NCBI GenBank assembly: GCA_039029315.1
Contig: JBCCGK010000086.1
Coordinates: 1 to 51,125 of the forward strand
Source of the DNA: JBCCCJ01 sp039029315
GTDB taxonomy: Bacteria; Bacteroidota; Bacteroidia; J057
Direction: 5' to 3'
DNA: 51,125 bases
A program made the translations under genes and the position numbers. Each line of letters opens with the position of its first letter. Position 1 is the first letter of the stretch. Below, one piece after another: positions 34,096 through 43,022 of the stretch. The notes under the pieces are model-generated. The model made no database searches and was not told where the DNA came from. It worked only from the letters and a program-made list of their open reading frames with translations.

Positions 34096-35742
34096 TTATC
34101 TCTTGGAAATCTTTTGCAAATGATGTCCTTCCTCTGTCATCACCTTCAAGAGATAAACTCCTGCCGGATGATCAGCCAGGTCAAACTCATGCCTTCCTTC
34201 GAGGGTTTCAATAGCTGATAGTCTTGCGCCATTCATTTGATATACTTCCATCCGCACCTGCTTGCCAGCAAAATCTGAGAGATTGACAGTGAATCGATCA
34301 GAAGTGGGATTCGGAAAGACAGACACAACTCCTGCTTCCAGTTCGTCAAGGGCTGTTGGATAGGTAACTTCAAATGTCCCGCCAGTTTCGGAGCCAAAAT
34401 CTCCATCCAAAGATTCATAGATTGGATTTCCATCTGGGTCCTTCAACTTGAAATAACCAGGAAATATGGATGTTAGGCCATTGCCTCCCGAATCATACAT
34501 CCGAAAATCATGACAACCAGGATCTGCTCCAAGGTCGAATGATTCTAGGATCAAGCTTGTGTCCGTGTGGGTGTAGGGCCCACCCGATTCAATGACTGCG
34601 CCTGTGGGATCTTTCACTTCCCAGGTGATATGCCCGCCAAAAAAGTCTGGTCGGATTTCCAATTCAAATTCGCCAGATTCGTAGGGGAAGACAATCCAGT
34701 TGCCATCCAGGATGTTGTTTCCTGCTACCTGATCAGCTTTACCATTCGGACTGAGCAATTCAATATTGACCACATTCACTCCGTTGTTGAGATTGAACAT
34801 CTCAGCAGGAATTTCGACTACCTCTGTCTCATCATACTCCAACGTACCTGTCCAGTTGTACAACTGAGGATTTTGGTTGTTGACACTATATAGAATTGTA
34901 AGGCTAGTGAGGGTTTCTGCGCCTTCATTTTTGAGATTGATTTCTGGTTTAAAGGCTTTGCTTGGGCATCGAAAATCATTGAGATCTGAAGCAAAATCAT
35001 TAACAGATACATCATTCATTTTGGCAGGCTTAATCCCTGCATTGAACATGACTTTGGATACAGGGTCCTGAATAAAGAAGACAAATTCTGTGTGCAACAA
35101 ATTCCATTCTGGATCTGGCTGGAAGGTAAAACTCACTGTATCCTGCATTCCGACACCGAGGTTCAATGGTGTGCCGGAGATACTTGGCAATATGGTCCGT
35201 TGTGCAAAATTTACCTCACTCATGCCTTGCCAGCTATCCTGAATGTGTGATTCTGTAACCACAAGATATAATGTTGGCGTTGCTCCTCCGGGAGTAGATG
35301 CTACCTGATTTGCGATTGCCTCTACCGTATACTGTCCATTTTCGAAAGCAACTGAAGTAGTCAAATCTATAGGAGTAAGCACATTAATTGCAGAATTATA
35401 ATGCACAAGATAAGATGGATAGCTACTCACTACTGGGTCTCCCCCTCCATAATTATTCGTCCCATCAAATACTTGGGTTGGAAAAGCAGTAACACTGTAC
35501 TGGTTTAATCTGGTTACCGCTTCAGGTGTTTGATACACATCATCCCAATGCCATTCAATTACTGCAACATCTTGTCCATTGTGAATCAGATCATCAGCTC
35601 CCAGGGCGGCACCAGGACAGAAAGGACACCAAGTTCCCGTAAAAATCTCCAGCAAAACCCGGTCTCTCAGAACATTGCTCTGAGAAAAGAGTTGGCTCAT
35701 ACTGAGAATCAGGGCACAGCAAAGTAAAAGTCTTTTTGCCAT
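34096..35742 (-). CDS. Omp28-related thioredoxin-fold protein with T9SS sorting domain
   Basis: This 548-residue protein starts at ATG 35742 (MAKRLLLCCALILSMSQLFS, signal). The N-terminal module is thioredoxin-like: VLLEIFTGTWCPFCPGAALG with a C-x-x-C pair, then YSVTAFPTQVFDGT, where FPT matches the cis-proline loop. This is the Omp28-like arrangement. Beta-sandwich segments follow, then a C-terminal sorting domain (VVSVFPNPTSDRFTVNL, then GVYLLKVMTEEGHHLQK). It should be secreted by type IX and surface-attached. Whether the C-x-x-C is redox-active outside the cell or structural is not clear. Confidence 0.82.
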   Translation of the reverse strand: MAKRLLLCCALILSMSQLFSQSNVLRDRVLLEIFTGTWCPFCPGAALGADDLIHNGQDVAVIEWHWDDVYQTPEAVTRLNQYSVTAFPTQVFDGTNNYGGGDPVVSSYPSYLVHYNSAINVLTPIDLTTSVAFENGQYTVEAIANQVASTPGGATPTLYLVVTESHIQDSWQGMSEVNFAQRTILPSISGTPLNLGVGMQDTVSFTFQPDPEWNLLHTEFVFFIQDPVSKVMFNAGIKPAKMNDVSVNDFASDLNDFRCPSKAFKPEINLKNEGAETLTSLTILYSVNNQNPQLYNWTGTLEYDETEVVEIPAEMFNLNNGVNVVNIELLSPNGKADQVAGNNILDGNWIVFPYESGEFELEIRPDFFGGHITWEVKDPTGAVIESGGPYTHTDTSLILESFDLGADPGCHDFRMYDSGGNGLTSIFPGYFKLKDPDGNPIYESLDGDFGSETGGTFEVTYPTALDELEAGVVSVFPNPTSDRFTVNLSDFAGKQVRMEVYQMNGARLSAIETLEGRHEFDLADHPAGVYLLKVMTEEGHHLQKISKR

Positions 35743-35877
35743 AATTAATTTGTTTAGGTATAGTGATATCAATAACCATTAAAGGTAATTCATCTGCCAT
35801 CAAGAACCAAGAGTACAGATCTTCTCCTTTCAATTTTCGTAACAAATGAGTATGTTGACCAAGATAAAGGACAGATT

Positions 35878-36786
35878 ATGCCTAGCATTTCACATCAGAT
35901 TCTGCATGCATGTACGTGGCAACTACAGCGATTCGTCGATCTTGAAAGACGGCATATTCCCGTCCTTCGCCCAAGACTGGATTTCCTTGCGGGTGTCCTG
36001 AGGTTGCCATGGGGCGTCCGTGGCAAACAGCTCCGAATTGGCCATATGTCAGCAGAATGGCTTGTTCCAGCTACTCCCTCTGATACATGTGTTCTTCTCT
36101 ATCTTCATGGAGGCGGATATGCCGTCGGTTCTCCTGCTACTCATCGAGGGATGGCAGGACGACTTGCCCAGACCAGTGGATTGAAAACCTTGATCATTGA
36201 TTATCGTTTGGCCCCTGAGCATCCTTTCCCAGCGGCCCTGGAAGATGCTTCTATCGCCTATCACTGGTTGTTGGCTCAAGGCTATCAGGTGTTGTTGGCA
36301 GGAGATTCGGCTGGTGGGGGTCTATGTATGTCTCTGCAGTTGATGCTTCAGCAGATGGAGGTTCCTCTTCCTTTGGCTTGTGTGTGTTTTTCACCCTGGG
36401 TGGACCTAAGTTTTGCGAGTGAATCAGCTAAGCGCTATCAGCCCAAAGACCCAATCGTTCGAGCTTCCAAAATCCGGGATTGGGCATTTGCCTATGCTGA
36501 CCAAACTTCTTTAGACCATCCCTTTGTCTCTCCTATTTTTGGAGAACTCGGCAATCTAGCTCCCCTCCTCATTCATGCAAGCACAGAAGAGGTCTTGACT
36601 GACGATGCCAAACGGCTAGCAAAGCGTGTACAGGAACAAGGAGGTGAAGTATCCATCGACATGTTTCATCAGGTCCAACATGTGTGGCAATTGTTCTGGT
36701 TCTTTGTGCCCGAAGCGAATGATTCTCTTCGACAAGCCGGGACTTTTTTGCATACACATTGGGCACAAGAAACACCTCAGAAATAG
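35878..36786 (+). CDS. Alpha/beta hydrolase, hormone-sensitive-lipase (HSL) family
   Basis: This is a 302-residue cytoplasmic esterase. The oxyanion motif HGGGYAVGSP and the nucleophile elbow LLAGDSAGGGLCMSLQL identify the HSL (family IV) group. The acidic residue lies near IHASTEEVLTDDAKRLA and the histidine in FHQVQHVWQLFW completes the triad. PEHPFPAALEDA is another HSL landmark. Substrates in the family are short acyl esters. It is monocistronic; the response regulator gene converges on it 8 bases away. Confidence 0.87.
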   Translation: MPSISHQILHACTWQLQRFVDLERRHIPVLRPRLDFLAGVLRLPWGVRGKQLRIGHMSAEWLVPATPSDTCVLLYLHGGGYAVGSPATHRGMAGRLAQTSGLKTLIIDYRLAPEHPFPAALEDASIAYHWLLAQGYQVLLAGDSAGGGLCMSLQLMLQQMEVPLPLACVCFSPWVDLSFASESAKRYQPKDPIVRASKIRDWAFAYADQTSLDHPFVSPIFGELGNLAPLLIHASTEEVLTDDAKRLAKRVQEQGGEVSIDMFHQVQHVWQLFWFFVPEANDSLRQAGTFLHTHWAQETPQK

Positions 36787-36794
36787 GCTCTTCC

Positions 36795-37448
36795 CTATGC
36801 CTTCGGGTTGTTGACATCAGCCAAGCCCATCCGCAAAGCCTCCCTCACGATCCCGGCAGTGTTACGTACCTTGAGCTTTTCCCGGATATTTTTTCGATGT
36901 GAACTTACAGTTTCAAGAGAAATAAACAAGGCATTGGCAATTTCGGGCGCAGTGTGTTCTTCTATGATTAATTGTAGAACTTCTCTCTCGCGCTGGGTGA
37001 GATGGACTTCAGGCAAGGGATTACGCATTTGCTCCCGAAGATAACGACTCATTATTTTCATCACCTCAGCTCCATAATAGGTCCCACCCGAAGCCACCAT
37101 CTTGATGGCCTCTCGGATATCCCGCCCTTCTGCCTCCTTCAGAAGATAGCCGTCTACATCCATATCCAAAAATTTTTGAATGAGTTTGGCCTCATCATAG
37201 ACCGTGAGCATGATGATTCCTGTGTTTGGCCATTTCTCCTGAATTTGTGGGACAGTTTTCAGGCCTCCTTGCACCGGCATGTTCACGTCCAGCAGGACAA
37301 TGTCTACAGATTGTGATTCTAATTTTTTCACAGCCTCTAATCCGTTAGAAGCTTCTCCAATGACTTGGATCTGAGGGTCCATCGTTAATGCTCCTCTCAA
37401 TCCGGTTCGATAAATGGGTTGATCTTCGACTAATAATACCTCTATCAT
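36795..37448 (-). CDS. NarL/FixJ-type response regulator
   Basis: This 217-residue protein starts at ATG 37448 (MIEVLLVEDQPIYRTGLRGA); a TTG nine bases upstream is less likely. The receiver domain has the acidic pair VEDQ and the phosphoacceptor Asp54 in VLLDVNMPVQGG, with MLTVYDEAK around the switch Thr. The LuxR-type helix-turn-helix is VHLTQREREVLQLIIEEHTA, then PEIANALFISLETVSSHRKN. It follows the HisKA_3 kinase gene by 12 bases and is almost certainly its partner. It is the only response regulator in the cluster, so it may also serve the second kinase. Confidence 0.9.
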   Translation of the reverse strand: MIEVLLVEDQPIYRTGLRGALTMDPQIQVIGEASNGLEAVKKLESQSVDIVLLDVNMPVQGGLKTVPQIQEKWPNTGIIMLTVYDEAKLIQKFLDMDVDGYLLKEAEGRDIREAIKMVASGGTYYGAEVMKIMSRYLREQMRNPLPEVHLTQREREVLQLIIEEHTAPEIANALFISLETVSSHRKNIREKLKVRNTAGIVREALRMGLADVNNPKA

Positions 37449-37460
37449 GATTGCCAATTA

Positions 37461-39458
37461 TTAGGGGGTATTGGATAACCATTCGCTTTGGGAGGAAGGC
37501 AAGGGAATCGAAATGACATATGAAGTTCCTTGCCCGGAAGAAGTGTCTACTTGATAGACTCCCTTTAATTCTTCTATCCGTGTTTCTATACTAGCCAGAC
37601 CAACTCCTTCCTTCATGACTCCAATATCTTTGGAAAATCCAATTCCATTGTCTCTGAATACAATTCTCAAATCTTGTGCTTCATAGGATATATTCAAACT
37701 AATTCGATCTGCCTCGGCATGCTTGATTACATTACTGACAAGTTCCTGAATGCAACGAAACATACTATGCGCAACACTTGGTGGGATTTCTGCATGTTCC
37801 AATCCCGAGGTCTGTAGATCTATCTGATACAAACCGATCGCATTAACGATGGAAAATAACTCTTTGATCGATTCCAAAAATCCAATGTGATGCAAGGTAC
37901 CTGACAACATGTTTTTGGACAAAAACCGAACCTCTTTAAGGGCTTTCATCAGGGTCGACTTCGCCTCATGAAGAGATACGGATTGTGCACCTAACTTCTC
38001 CTCCAGGGAACTAAAGTGAAGGTTTGTGGTTGACAATAGCATTCCAATATTGTCATGCAGTTCTTTCGCAATGATTGAATAGGCCCTTTCCTGCCCAACA
38101 ATCATGGCTTCAAACATTCCCTGTTCCTGTTCTTGTATCATCCGATTCAGATGTTCTTCCAATGCACGTTTTTTGGCCTTTGTATTTACTCGTGCCACAT
38201 ACCAAACCAAGACAGCAATGAGACAAAAAATTCCGGCAAGGATTCCTAAAATAAGATTCCGATTCAATAATTCCATCTGGATCTTTTGAGACAATAATTT
38301 TTCCTTTTCCAGTTCTGCATTGTGCTTTTGGGCTTCGAGTTGGCGAGAAAGAGCAATTCCCTTCTGAAGATTGCTTATGATGGAATCCTGTAATTTCAGC
38401 CCTAATCCAAATTGTATGACTGCCTCATTATACTTTTGGCGTTCTGTTAATAGAAATCCATAATTTTTATGAAGGGAGACACCAACATTAGCATCCTTGT
38501 TTTGCGCCTGGTACTTCAAGCCTTCTTTATAATATTCTTCTGCTTCTTCCAATCTTTTCAATCTTCCGTGAAGAGATCCCAGATTATTAAACATCACGAC
38601 CAGATTTTTGTAATCATTTTTTGTTTCCATCAACTCCGCTGTCTTTAGCAAATATGGTTTGGCCAGGCCCAACTCTCCCATTTCAAAATACACCTTACCA
38701 ATATTCCCATAGGTATGGATAATTCCGTCAACATCGCCTGCCTTTTCATAGTGCGAAAGGGCCTGTTGAAAATAGGTCAGGGAGGTATTCATCTGTCTTT
38801 TGATAGAAGATAAAATTCCCAATTGGTTCAGGGTATTGCCTATTGCCCGATGGTTATTCAGCTGATTGCGAATAGACATGGACTCAAGATAACTGAGTCT
38901 GGCATTGGCCGTATCTCCCATCTGTCTATACACCGTGCCTTTATATTCATGAAGTGTCCCTAGCGCAACCGCATGTTCTGTCCCTGCCAGGTTTTCAATC
39001 CCTAATGATGTGTATTTCAGTGCACTTTCCGACCTTCCGGCCTTGATCGCCAATTCTGTTTGAAATACGATCGTCCTGGCAAGTAAGCCCAAATCTTCTT
39101 GCTTAAGGGCATATGCTTGGGTCTGATTCAGGAGACTGGATGCGGAGTCTAATTGTCCCCTCACAACATAGACTCGACTCAACCCCAACAAACTAGCGGC
39201 AATCAGGCTTGAATCCTGAAGAGCAGATGATTTTTGTCGGGCACGTTGCGCATATTGGAAGGCAGAATCTTGAGAAGTAATCAGAACTTCTTGGGACAAT
39301 TGGATCAAAAGAAGAACCTCAGAAGCTGGTGCCTCTGTAGCTTCTAATGCCAGATGCAAGGAGTCAATTTTCTCATTGGATTGAGAAAAACAAAAACAGC
39401 ATAGGGCCGCCTCCAACAGGAAGACAAGCCCTAATTTACAGGAAAAGAATATATGCAT
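37461..39458 (-). CDS. TPR sensor histidine kinase (HisKA_3), copy 1
   Basis: This 665-residue protein starts at ATG 39458 (MHIFFSCKLGLVFLLEAALC, signal). TPR units cover about 30-360 (SLTYFQQALSHYEKAGD, EEAEEYYKEGLKYQAQN). A transmembrane helix follows (LILGILAGIFCLIAVLVWYV). The HisKA_3 histidine is in IIAKELHDNIGMLLSTTNLH. The HATPase part has IQELVSNVIKHAEADRISLN, FRDNGIGFSKD and KEGVGLASIETRIEELKGVY. This is the NarX/LytS-like class that phosphorylates NarL-type regulators such as the one immediately downstream. It is paralogous to the kinase at 40049. Confidence 0.9.
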   Translation of the reverse strand: MHIFFSCKLGLVFLLEAALCCFCFSQSNEKIDSLHLALEATEAPASEVLLLIQLSQEVLITSQDSAFQYAQRARQKSSALQDSSLIAASLLGLSRVYVVRGQLDSASSLLNQTQAYALKQEDLGLLARTIVFQTELAIKAGRSESALKYTSLGIENLAGTEHAVALGTLHEYKGTVYRQMGDTANARLSYLESMSIRNQLNNHRAIGNTLNQLGILSSIKRQMNTSLTYFQQALSHYEKAGDVDGIIHTYGNIGKVYFEMGELGLAKPYLLKTAELMETKNDYKNLVVMFNNLGSLHGRLKRLEEAEEYYKEGLKYQAQNKDANVGVSLHKNYGFLLTERQKYNEAVIQFGLGLKLQDSIISNLQKGIALSRQLEAQKHNAELEKEKLLSQKIQMELLNRNLILGILAGIFCLIAVLVWYVARVNTKAKKRALEEHLNRMIQEQEQGMFEAMIVGQERAYSIIAKELHDNIGMLLSTTNLHFSSLEEKLGAQSVSLHEAKSTLMKALKEVRFLSKNMLSGTLHHIGFLESIKELFSIVNAIGLYQIDLQTSGLEHAEIPPSVAHSMFRCIQELVSNVIKHAEADRISLNISYEAQDLRIVFRDNGIGFSKDIGVMKEGVGLASIETRIEELKGVYQVDTSSGQGTSYVISIPLPSSQSEWLSNTP

Positions 39459-39660
39459 GTTCAATATTAACCCAATAAACTCACTGTTAAGCTAAAATAG
39501 ACCTGGGAGAAAATAGACTGATGTCCAACAACTTACTTGATTGTGTGGAATCTTTCTCATAGCGGTTTCTCATACAAGGAACCCATACTACGCAAAGACT
39601 ATCAGTTGTCAGACACTCAAATTTTCTTTGAATATCTTGATAATTTTTGATTGTTGGAGG

Positions 39661-39711
39661 AAAAAGAAAGCCACCAAGGTGGCGGCCTTCATTGACCCAG
39701 AGAATCAGAAC
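39661..39711 (-). promoter_or_regulatory. Conserved leader block A, terminator-like hairpin (copy 1)
   Basis: On the minus strand GATTCTCTGGGTCA is followed by GCCACC-TTGG-TGGC and TTTCTTTTT. The same order (GATTCTCTGAGTCA, a G/C hairpin, TTTCTT) recurs at 42538-42590. It is about 200 bases upstream of the kinase start at 39458. It could terminate readthrough from the upstream unit or act as a 5' leader attenuator. The rest of the 39459-40048 gap holds only this block and block B (39953-40030). Confidence 0.5.
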
Positions 39712-39952
39712 AATAAAATGGGTGGTTAGGAAACCATGTCATTGCCTTCTATCTCCTTCAACAGTGGACAGTATCAGCCTTGGTTTGGAGGGGTAGTAAC
39801 ATGTCTCTTTCGGTCCCCTAGATCCGAAGAAATGATGCCTTTGGGATGTTTATTCTAGTGAATTCATCAACTGTTTTTGTCTAATTGATCTAAAAAAATA
39901 GAATCGTTTTGCCGTTTTCAGAATCCATCAACTCTTATTGTTTTGTTGATGT

Positions 39953-40030
39953 TTCAAAGGTCGGAGATATAAGGGATCTCTCCAATCCCATGAATGGAGG
40001 ATTTCATTCTCCCCCTTTCGGGGGATACGA
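39953..40030 (-). repeat. Conserved intergenic block B (copy 1)
   Basis: It begins TCAAAGGTCGGAGA on the plus strand and ends in CCCCC-TTTC-GGGGG, a short hairpin. A diverged copy with the same start and a CCCC-TTTTC-GGGG hairpin lies at 42819-42895. The distance from block B to block A (about 250 bases) is the same in both places, and the copies flank the two paralogous kinase units, so the regulatory region was duplicated with the gene. Confidence 0.5.
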
Positions 40031-40048
40031 CAAGTTTTGAAAAGGAGA

Positions 40049-42043
40049 TTATTCGGTCTCTTGCTGTGAATTGTCAGACATCCATTCACTTCTAGAGCCT
40101 GGAACAGGGAGAGAGATAGAAATTTTCGTTCCTTGTCCGAATGTACTGTTGATCTGGAAAGTACCATTCATGTCCTTGGCACGGGCCACCAGACTTTTGA
40201 TTCCCATCCCCCCTCCCCTCTGTGATGGATCGAATCCAATTCCATTGTCTTCAAAGGCTAGTATCAACCATTCTTCCTCACAATGGATTGCCAGTGAAAT
40301 CTCGCTGGCGTGGGCATGCCGAATGACATTGCTGATCAATTCCTGAACGCACCGATAAAGGCTGTGAGAGATGGTTGGGGGGATGTCTACAAGGGCCAAT
40401 CCATCTGTCTCAAATGTAACCTTATACTGACCCGTCTGACGAACAACCTCTAACAGTTCTTCCAAGGCATCCACCAGGCCCAAATGATGCAGCGTACCAG
40501 AAAGCATATCTCTGGACAAACTCCGTACTTCCTTGACTGCTTTGAGCAAGGTAGATTTGGCTTGTTGAAATGACTCCAGTTGGGTATCCAGTTTTTCTTC
40601 CAAATTGCTAAAATGCAGATTGGTCGCTGACAGTAGCATACCGATATTGTCATGAAGTTCCTGGGCAATTTGGGAATAGACTTGTTCCTGGCCGCGAATG
40701 ACAGCACCGAACATGTGTTGTTCCTGTTCCTGAATCAAACGGTCAACCTTATCCTCAAAGGCGCGCCTTTTTTGTCGGTTCCGGATTCTAAAGAAGAACC
40801 ATCCAAATCCAGTCAATAATACAAAGATTCCTAAGATGATTCCGATTGTAAGGTTACGATTGGCTAGTTCCATTTGGGCAGATTGGGCAAGAGCTTTTTC
40901 TTTTTCTAGCTGAAACTGAAGGTTCCTTCTTTGGAGTTGGCGAGCCAAAGAAGCAGTTTTTTGAAGGTTGCGATGAAGGGTGTCCTGAATAAATATATGC
41001 GAACGGTAATGTTCGTTGGCTTGTTGGTGAAGGTGTTGTAATTCGTATACCTGACCCAGATTCAGGTGAATTTCCTTGCTTAAGTCAGGTTGGTTGATGC
41101 CTTCGAGTTGAGAAATTGCTGTTGAATAATATTGTTCCGCCTTGATGAAATTTCCTCTGGAAGCATACAAAGATCCAAAATTTTGATTCAGTGATGCCAA
41201 TGAATAGGTATTCCCTATCTGATCAAGCATCTTCGCACTTGATTCATAGATAGAATCTACCTTATCAAACTGTTCCAGATGGAAATAACTATTCGCCAAA
41301 TTAATCGCAGCATTGGCAATTCCTTCTCTTTCTTCTATTGCTGAATAGACCTCTATGGCCTGCCTATAATGCTTCAAGGCCCTGGAAAAATCTCTTCTTT
41401 TGGCGGACAAATTGCCAATATTGACCAGTGTTGCAGCAATTCCTAATGAATCGAATGTACGCTCCCGCATGGAGAGAGATTGACTGAAATAATTTTCTGC
41501 ACCAAGAGAATCCCCAATAGAAGAGTATATCAGTCCAACACCATTGTATAATTTTCCCAGGATGTTGCTGGGGACATGATTTCGAGCTTCCTCTATCCCA
41601 AATTCATAGAGTCTTAATGCCCTCAACTGATCCCCCTTCCTCCGATACATTTTCCCTTGATAAAAATAGGCAGGAGCACTTGCTAGATGTTTGGGAAACA
41701 CAGAATAAAGATCCCTGTTTACCTCAAAAAAGTAAATCGCAGAATCAAATTCTTCTAGCTGCTCATAAGATCTCAAAATCAATTCCAGGCTCCGTGAAAA
41801 TGAGGCTGTGTCTCGCCCCTCAAATGATCGTTGCATTCCTTCTTTTGCCAGATATAATGCAGAATCCGGGGCCGGCATCAGATTATTCTCGGCAGAATCG
41901 AGTAATAGCTCCAGACCATCCTGGTCAATATTCGAATACTGATCTGTGAGTTCAGTGGTTTTTTGTTGAGAAAAACTACCAAAAGCCATGGTTAAGCCCA
42001 ACAGTAGGCTTAACCATAGTTTCCAATTTTTTTCTCTTATCAT
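40049..42043 (-). CDS. TPR sensor histidine kinase (HisKA_3), copy 2
   Basis: This 664-residue paralogue of copy 1 starts at ATG 42043 (MIREKNWKLWLSLLLGLTMA, signal); the TTG at 42064 overlaps the previous gene and is less likely. It has TPR units (ALKHYRQAIEVYSAIEE, KAEQYYSTAISQLEGIN), a transmembrane helix (IGIILGIFVLLTGFGWFFF) and the HisKA_3 motif IAQELHDNIGMLLSATNLHF. The ATPase boxes are intact (QELISNVIRHAHASEISLA, FEDNGIGFDPSQRGGGMGIK). It follows the small gene by 10 bases. No own response regulator; the NarL-type gene at 36795 is the nearest candidate. Confidence 0.9.
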   Translation of the reverse strand: MIREKNWKLWLSLLLGLTMAFGSFSQQKTTELTDQYSNIDQDGLELLLDSAENNLMPAPDSALYLAKEGMQRSFEGRDTASFSRSLELILRSYEQLEEFDSAIYFFEVNRDLYSVFPKHLASAPAYFYQGKMYRRKGDQLRALRLYEFGIEEARNHVPSNILGKLYNGVGLIYSSIGDSLGAENYFSQSLSMRERTFDSLGIAATLVNIGNLSAKRRDFSRALKHYRQAIEVYSAIEEREGIANAAINLANSYFHLEQFDKVDSIYESSAKMLDQIGNTYSLASLNQNFGSLYASRGNFIKAEQYYSTAISQLEGINQPDLSKEIHLNLGQVYELQHLHQQANEHYRSHIFIQDTLHRNLQKTASLARQLQRRNLQFQLEKEKALAQSAQMELANRNLTIGIILGIFVLLTGFGWFFFRIRNRQKRRAFEDKVDRLIQEQEQHMFGAVIRGQEQVYSQIAQELHDNIGMLLSATNLHFSNLEEKLDTQLESFQQAKSTLLKAVKEVRSLSRDMLSGTLHHLGLVDALEELLEVVRQTGQYKVTFETDGLALVDIPPTISHSLYRCVQELISNVIRHAHASEISLAIHCEEEWLILAFEDNGIGFDPSQRGGGMGIKSLVARAKDMNGTFQINSTFGQGTKISISLPVPGSRSEWMSDNSQQETE

Positions 42044-42053
42044 ATCATAAGGG

Positions 42054-42392
42054 TTAGGCAGCAATACTTCTTGATCTGGAAGAATTCGCCGGTTCAGCGT
42101 CTATATAGTGAACGGTAAATGTTCCCAGCTGAAATCCTGAATTGTTTTTGGTAGAAACACTTACTGTATCTTCAGTTGGTGGTTGGCTTCCAAGATTGAT
42201 TTCTGTCTGGTAGAATCCTCCTTTTGATCCAGTATCTTCAACTATCGTAATATACCAATTATCTCCCTCCTGTACTGGACTTCCAAACACATTATAACCA
42301 GAATCTAACGGGATAATCACATCTAGTGAATAGTTCTCAAAGGCATCTACAGAAAGGTACAAATGCGGCTTAAAATAAAATGAGTTTTCCAT
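42054..42392 (-). CDS. Small hypothetical protein at the head of the kinase cluster
   Basis: This is a 112-residue protein starting at ATG 42392 (MENSFYFKPHLYLSVDAF). It has no signal peptide, is rich in beta-prone and aromatic residues (NWYITIVEDTG, FQLGTFTVHYIDA) and ends in a Ser/Arg tail (NSSRSRSIAA). I recognise no family. Its position 10 bases before a sensor kinase with a shared leader suggests it belongs to the signalling unit, perhaps as a modulator, but nothing in the sequence shows this directly. Confidence 0.6.
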   Translation of the reverse strand: MENSFYFKPHLYLSVDAFENYSLDVIIPLDSGYNVFGSPVQEGDNWYITIVEDTGSKGGFYQTEINLGSQPPTEDTVSVSTKNNSGFQLGTFTVHYIDAEPANSSRSRSIAA

Positions 42393-42537
42393 CAAGTTGG
42401 CAATTAATTAACTTTTTGGAAAATTAGAAATTACGTATAATATAAAAAATTCAAAATTCCTGTAATTCTAATATGCATATCTGCACCTTCTGTCTGGTTT
42501 GGGATAAACAATATGTGATTTCTAACAGAATTTGCAA

Positions 42538-42590
42538 TCTAAGAAAGCCGCCCAAAAGGGAACGGCCTCCGGTGACTCAGAGAATCAATC
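42538..42590 (-). promoter_or_regulatory. Conserved leader block A, terminator-like hairpin (copy 2)
   Basis: This is the minus-strand counterpart of 39661-39711: GATTCTCTGAGTCA, then GCCG-CCC-TTTT-GGG-CGGC and TTTCTT. It lies about 150 bases upstream of the small gene at 42392, so both kinase-containing units have it at a similar place. Its presence 430 bases after leuB, beyond leuB's own terminator, argues that it belongs to the kinase unit. Confidence 0.5.
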
Positions 42591-42818
42591 GGTTACAAAA
42601 AAAAACATTTTATTCATAACCAGATGTCTCTGATTCTGACACACATTTTCGCCTAAAAGTCCATAGGGGTTAGCGCAAGGAACTATGTTCCAAATCAGAG
42701 CAAAAGTCCATTATCTCTTATAGAAAACCATCCATCAATCTAGCCAAGGTGAATAGGAGAAAAGATAGATTTATATTTCTACACAACCCAACATCTTATT
42801 TGTTGTAAAGTGCTTGAG

Positions 42819-42895
42819 TCAAAGGTCGGAGAATGCAGGAGACTTTTCAATCCCTCTATCAATGGATTTTGAGTATCCCCTTTTCAGGGGAGAGA
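42819..42895 (-). repeat. Conserved intergenic block B (copy 2)
   Basis: This is the diverged copy of 39953-40030, with the shared TCAAAGGTCGGAGA and a CCCC/GGGG hairpin. Between it and block A the two intergenic regions are not clearly alignable by eye. Confidence 0.45.
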
Positions 42896-42920
42896 GAATA
42901 AATCAAGTATGATTGTTCAC

Positions 42921-42971
42921 AAAAAAACCAATAAAGCACTGCTAAACAGAAAGCAAACAGTGCCTTATTGG
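42921..42971 (-). terminator. Rho-independent terminator of the leu operon
   Basis: On the minus strand CCAATAAGGCACTG pairs with CAGTGCTTTATTGG (one mismatch) around a 16-base loop, followed by TTTTTTTG. It lies 51 bases after the leuB stop codon and closes the operon. Confidence 0.85.
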
Positions 42972-43022
42972 ACAAAATAAAGATAGAATAGATGTGTTAT
43001 TCTTATCATTCAGGGGGCCCGA

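Noticed and set aside
42585..42617. Small frame with three Phe codons (MNKMFFFVTD) before block A copy 2, like a Phe attenuator
   Set aside because: It depends on a run of nine Ts, is absent from the other copy of the block, and no aromatic biosynthesis gene follows.
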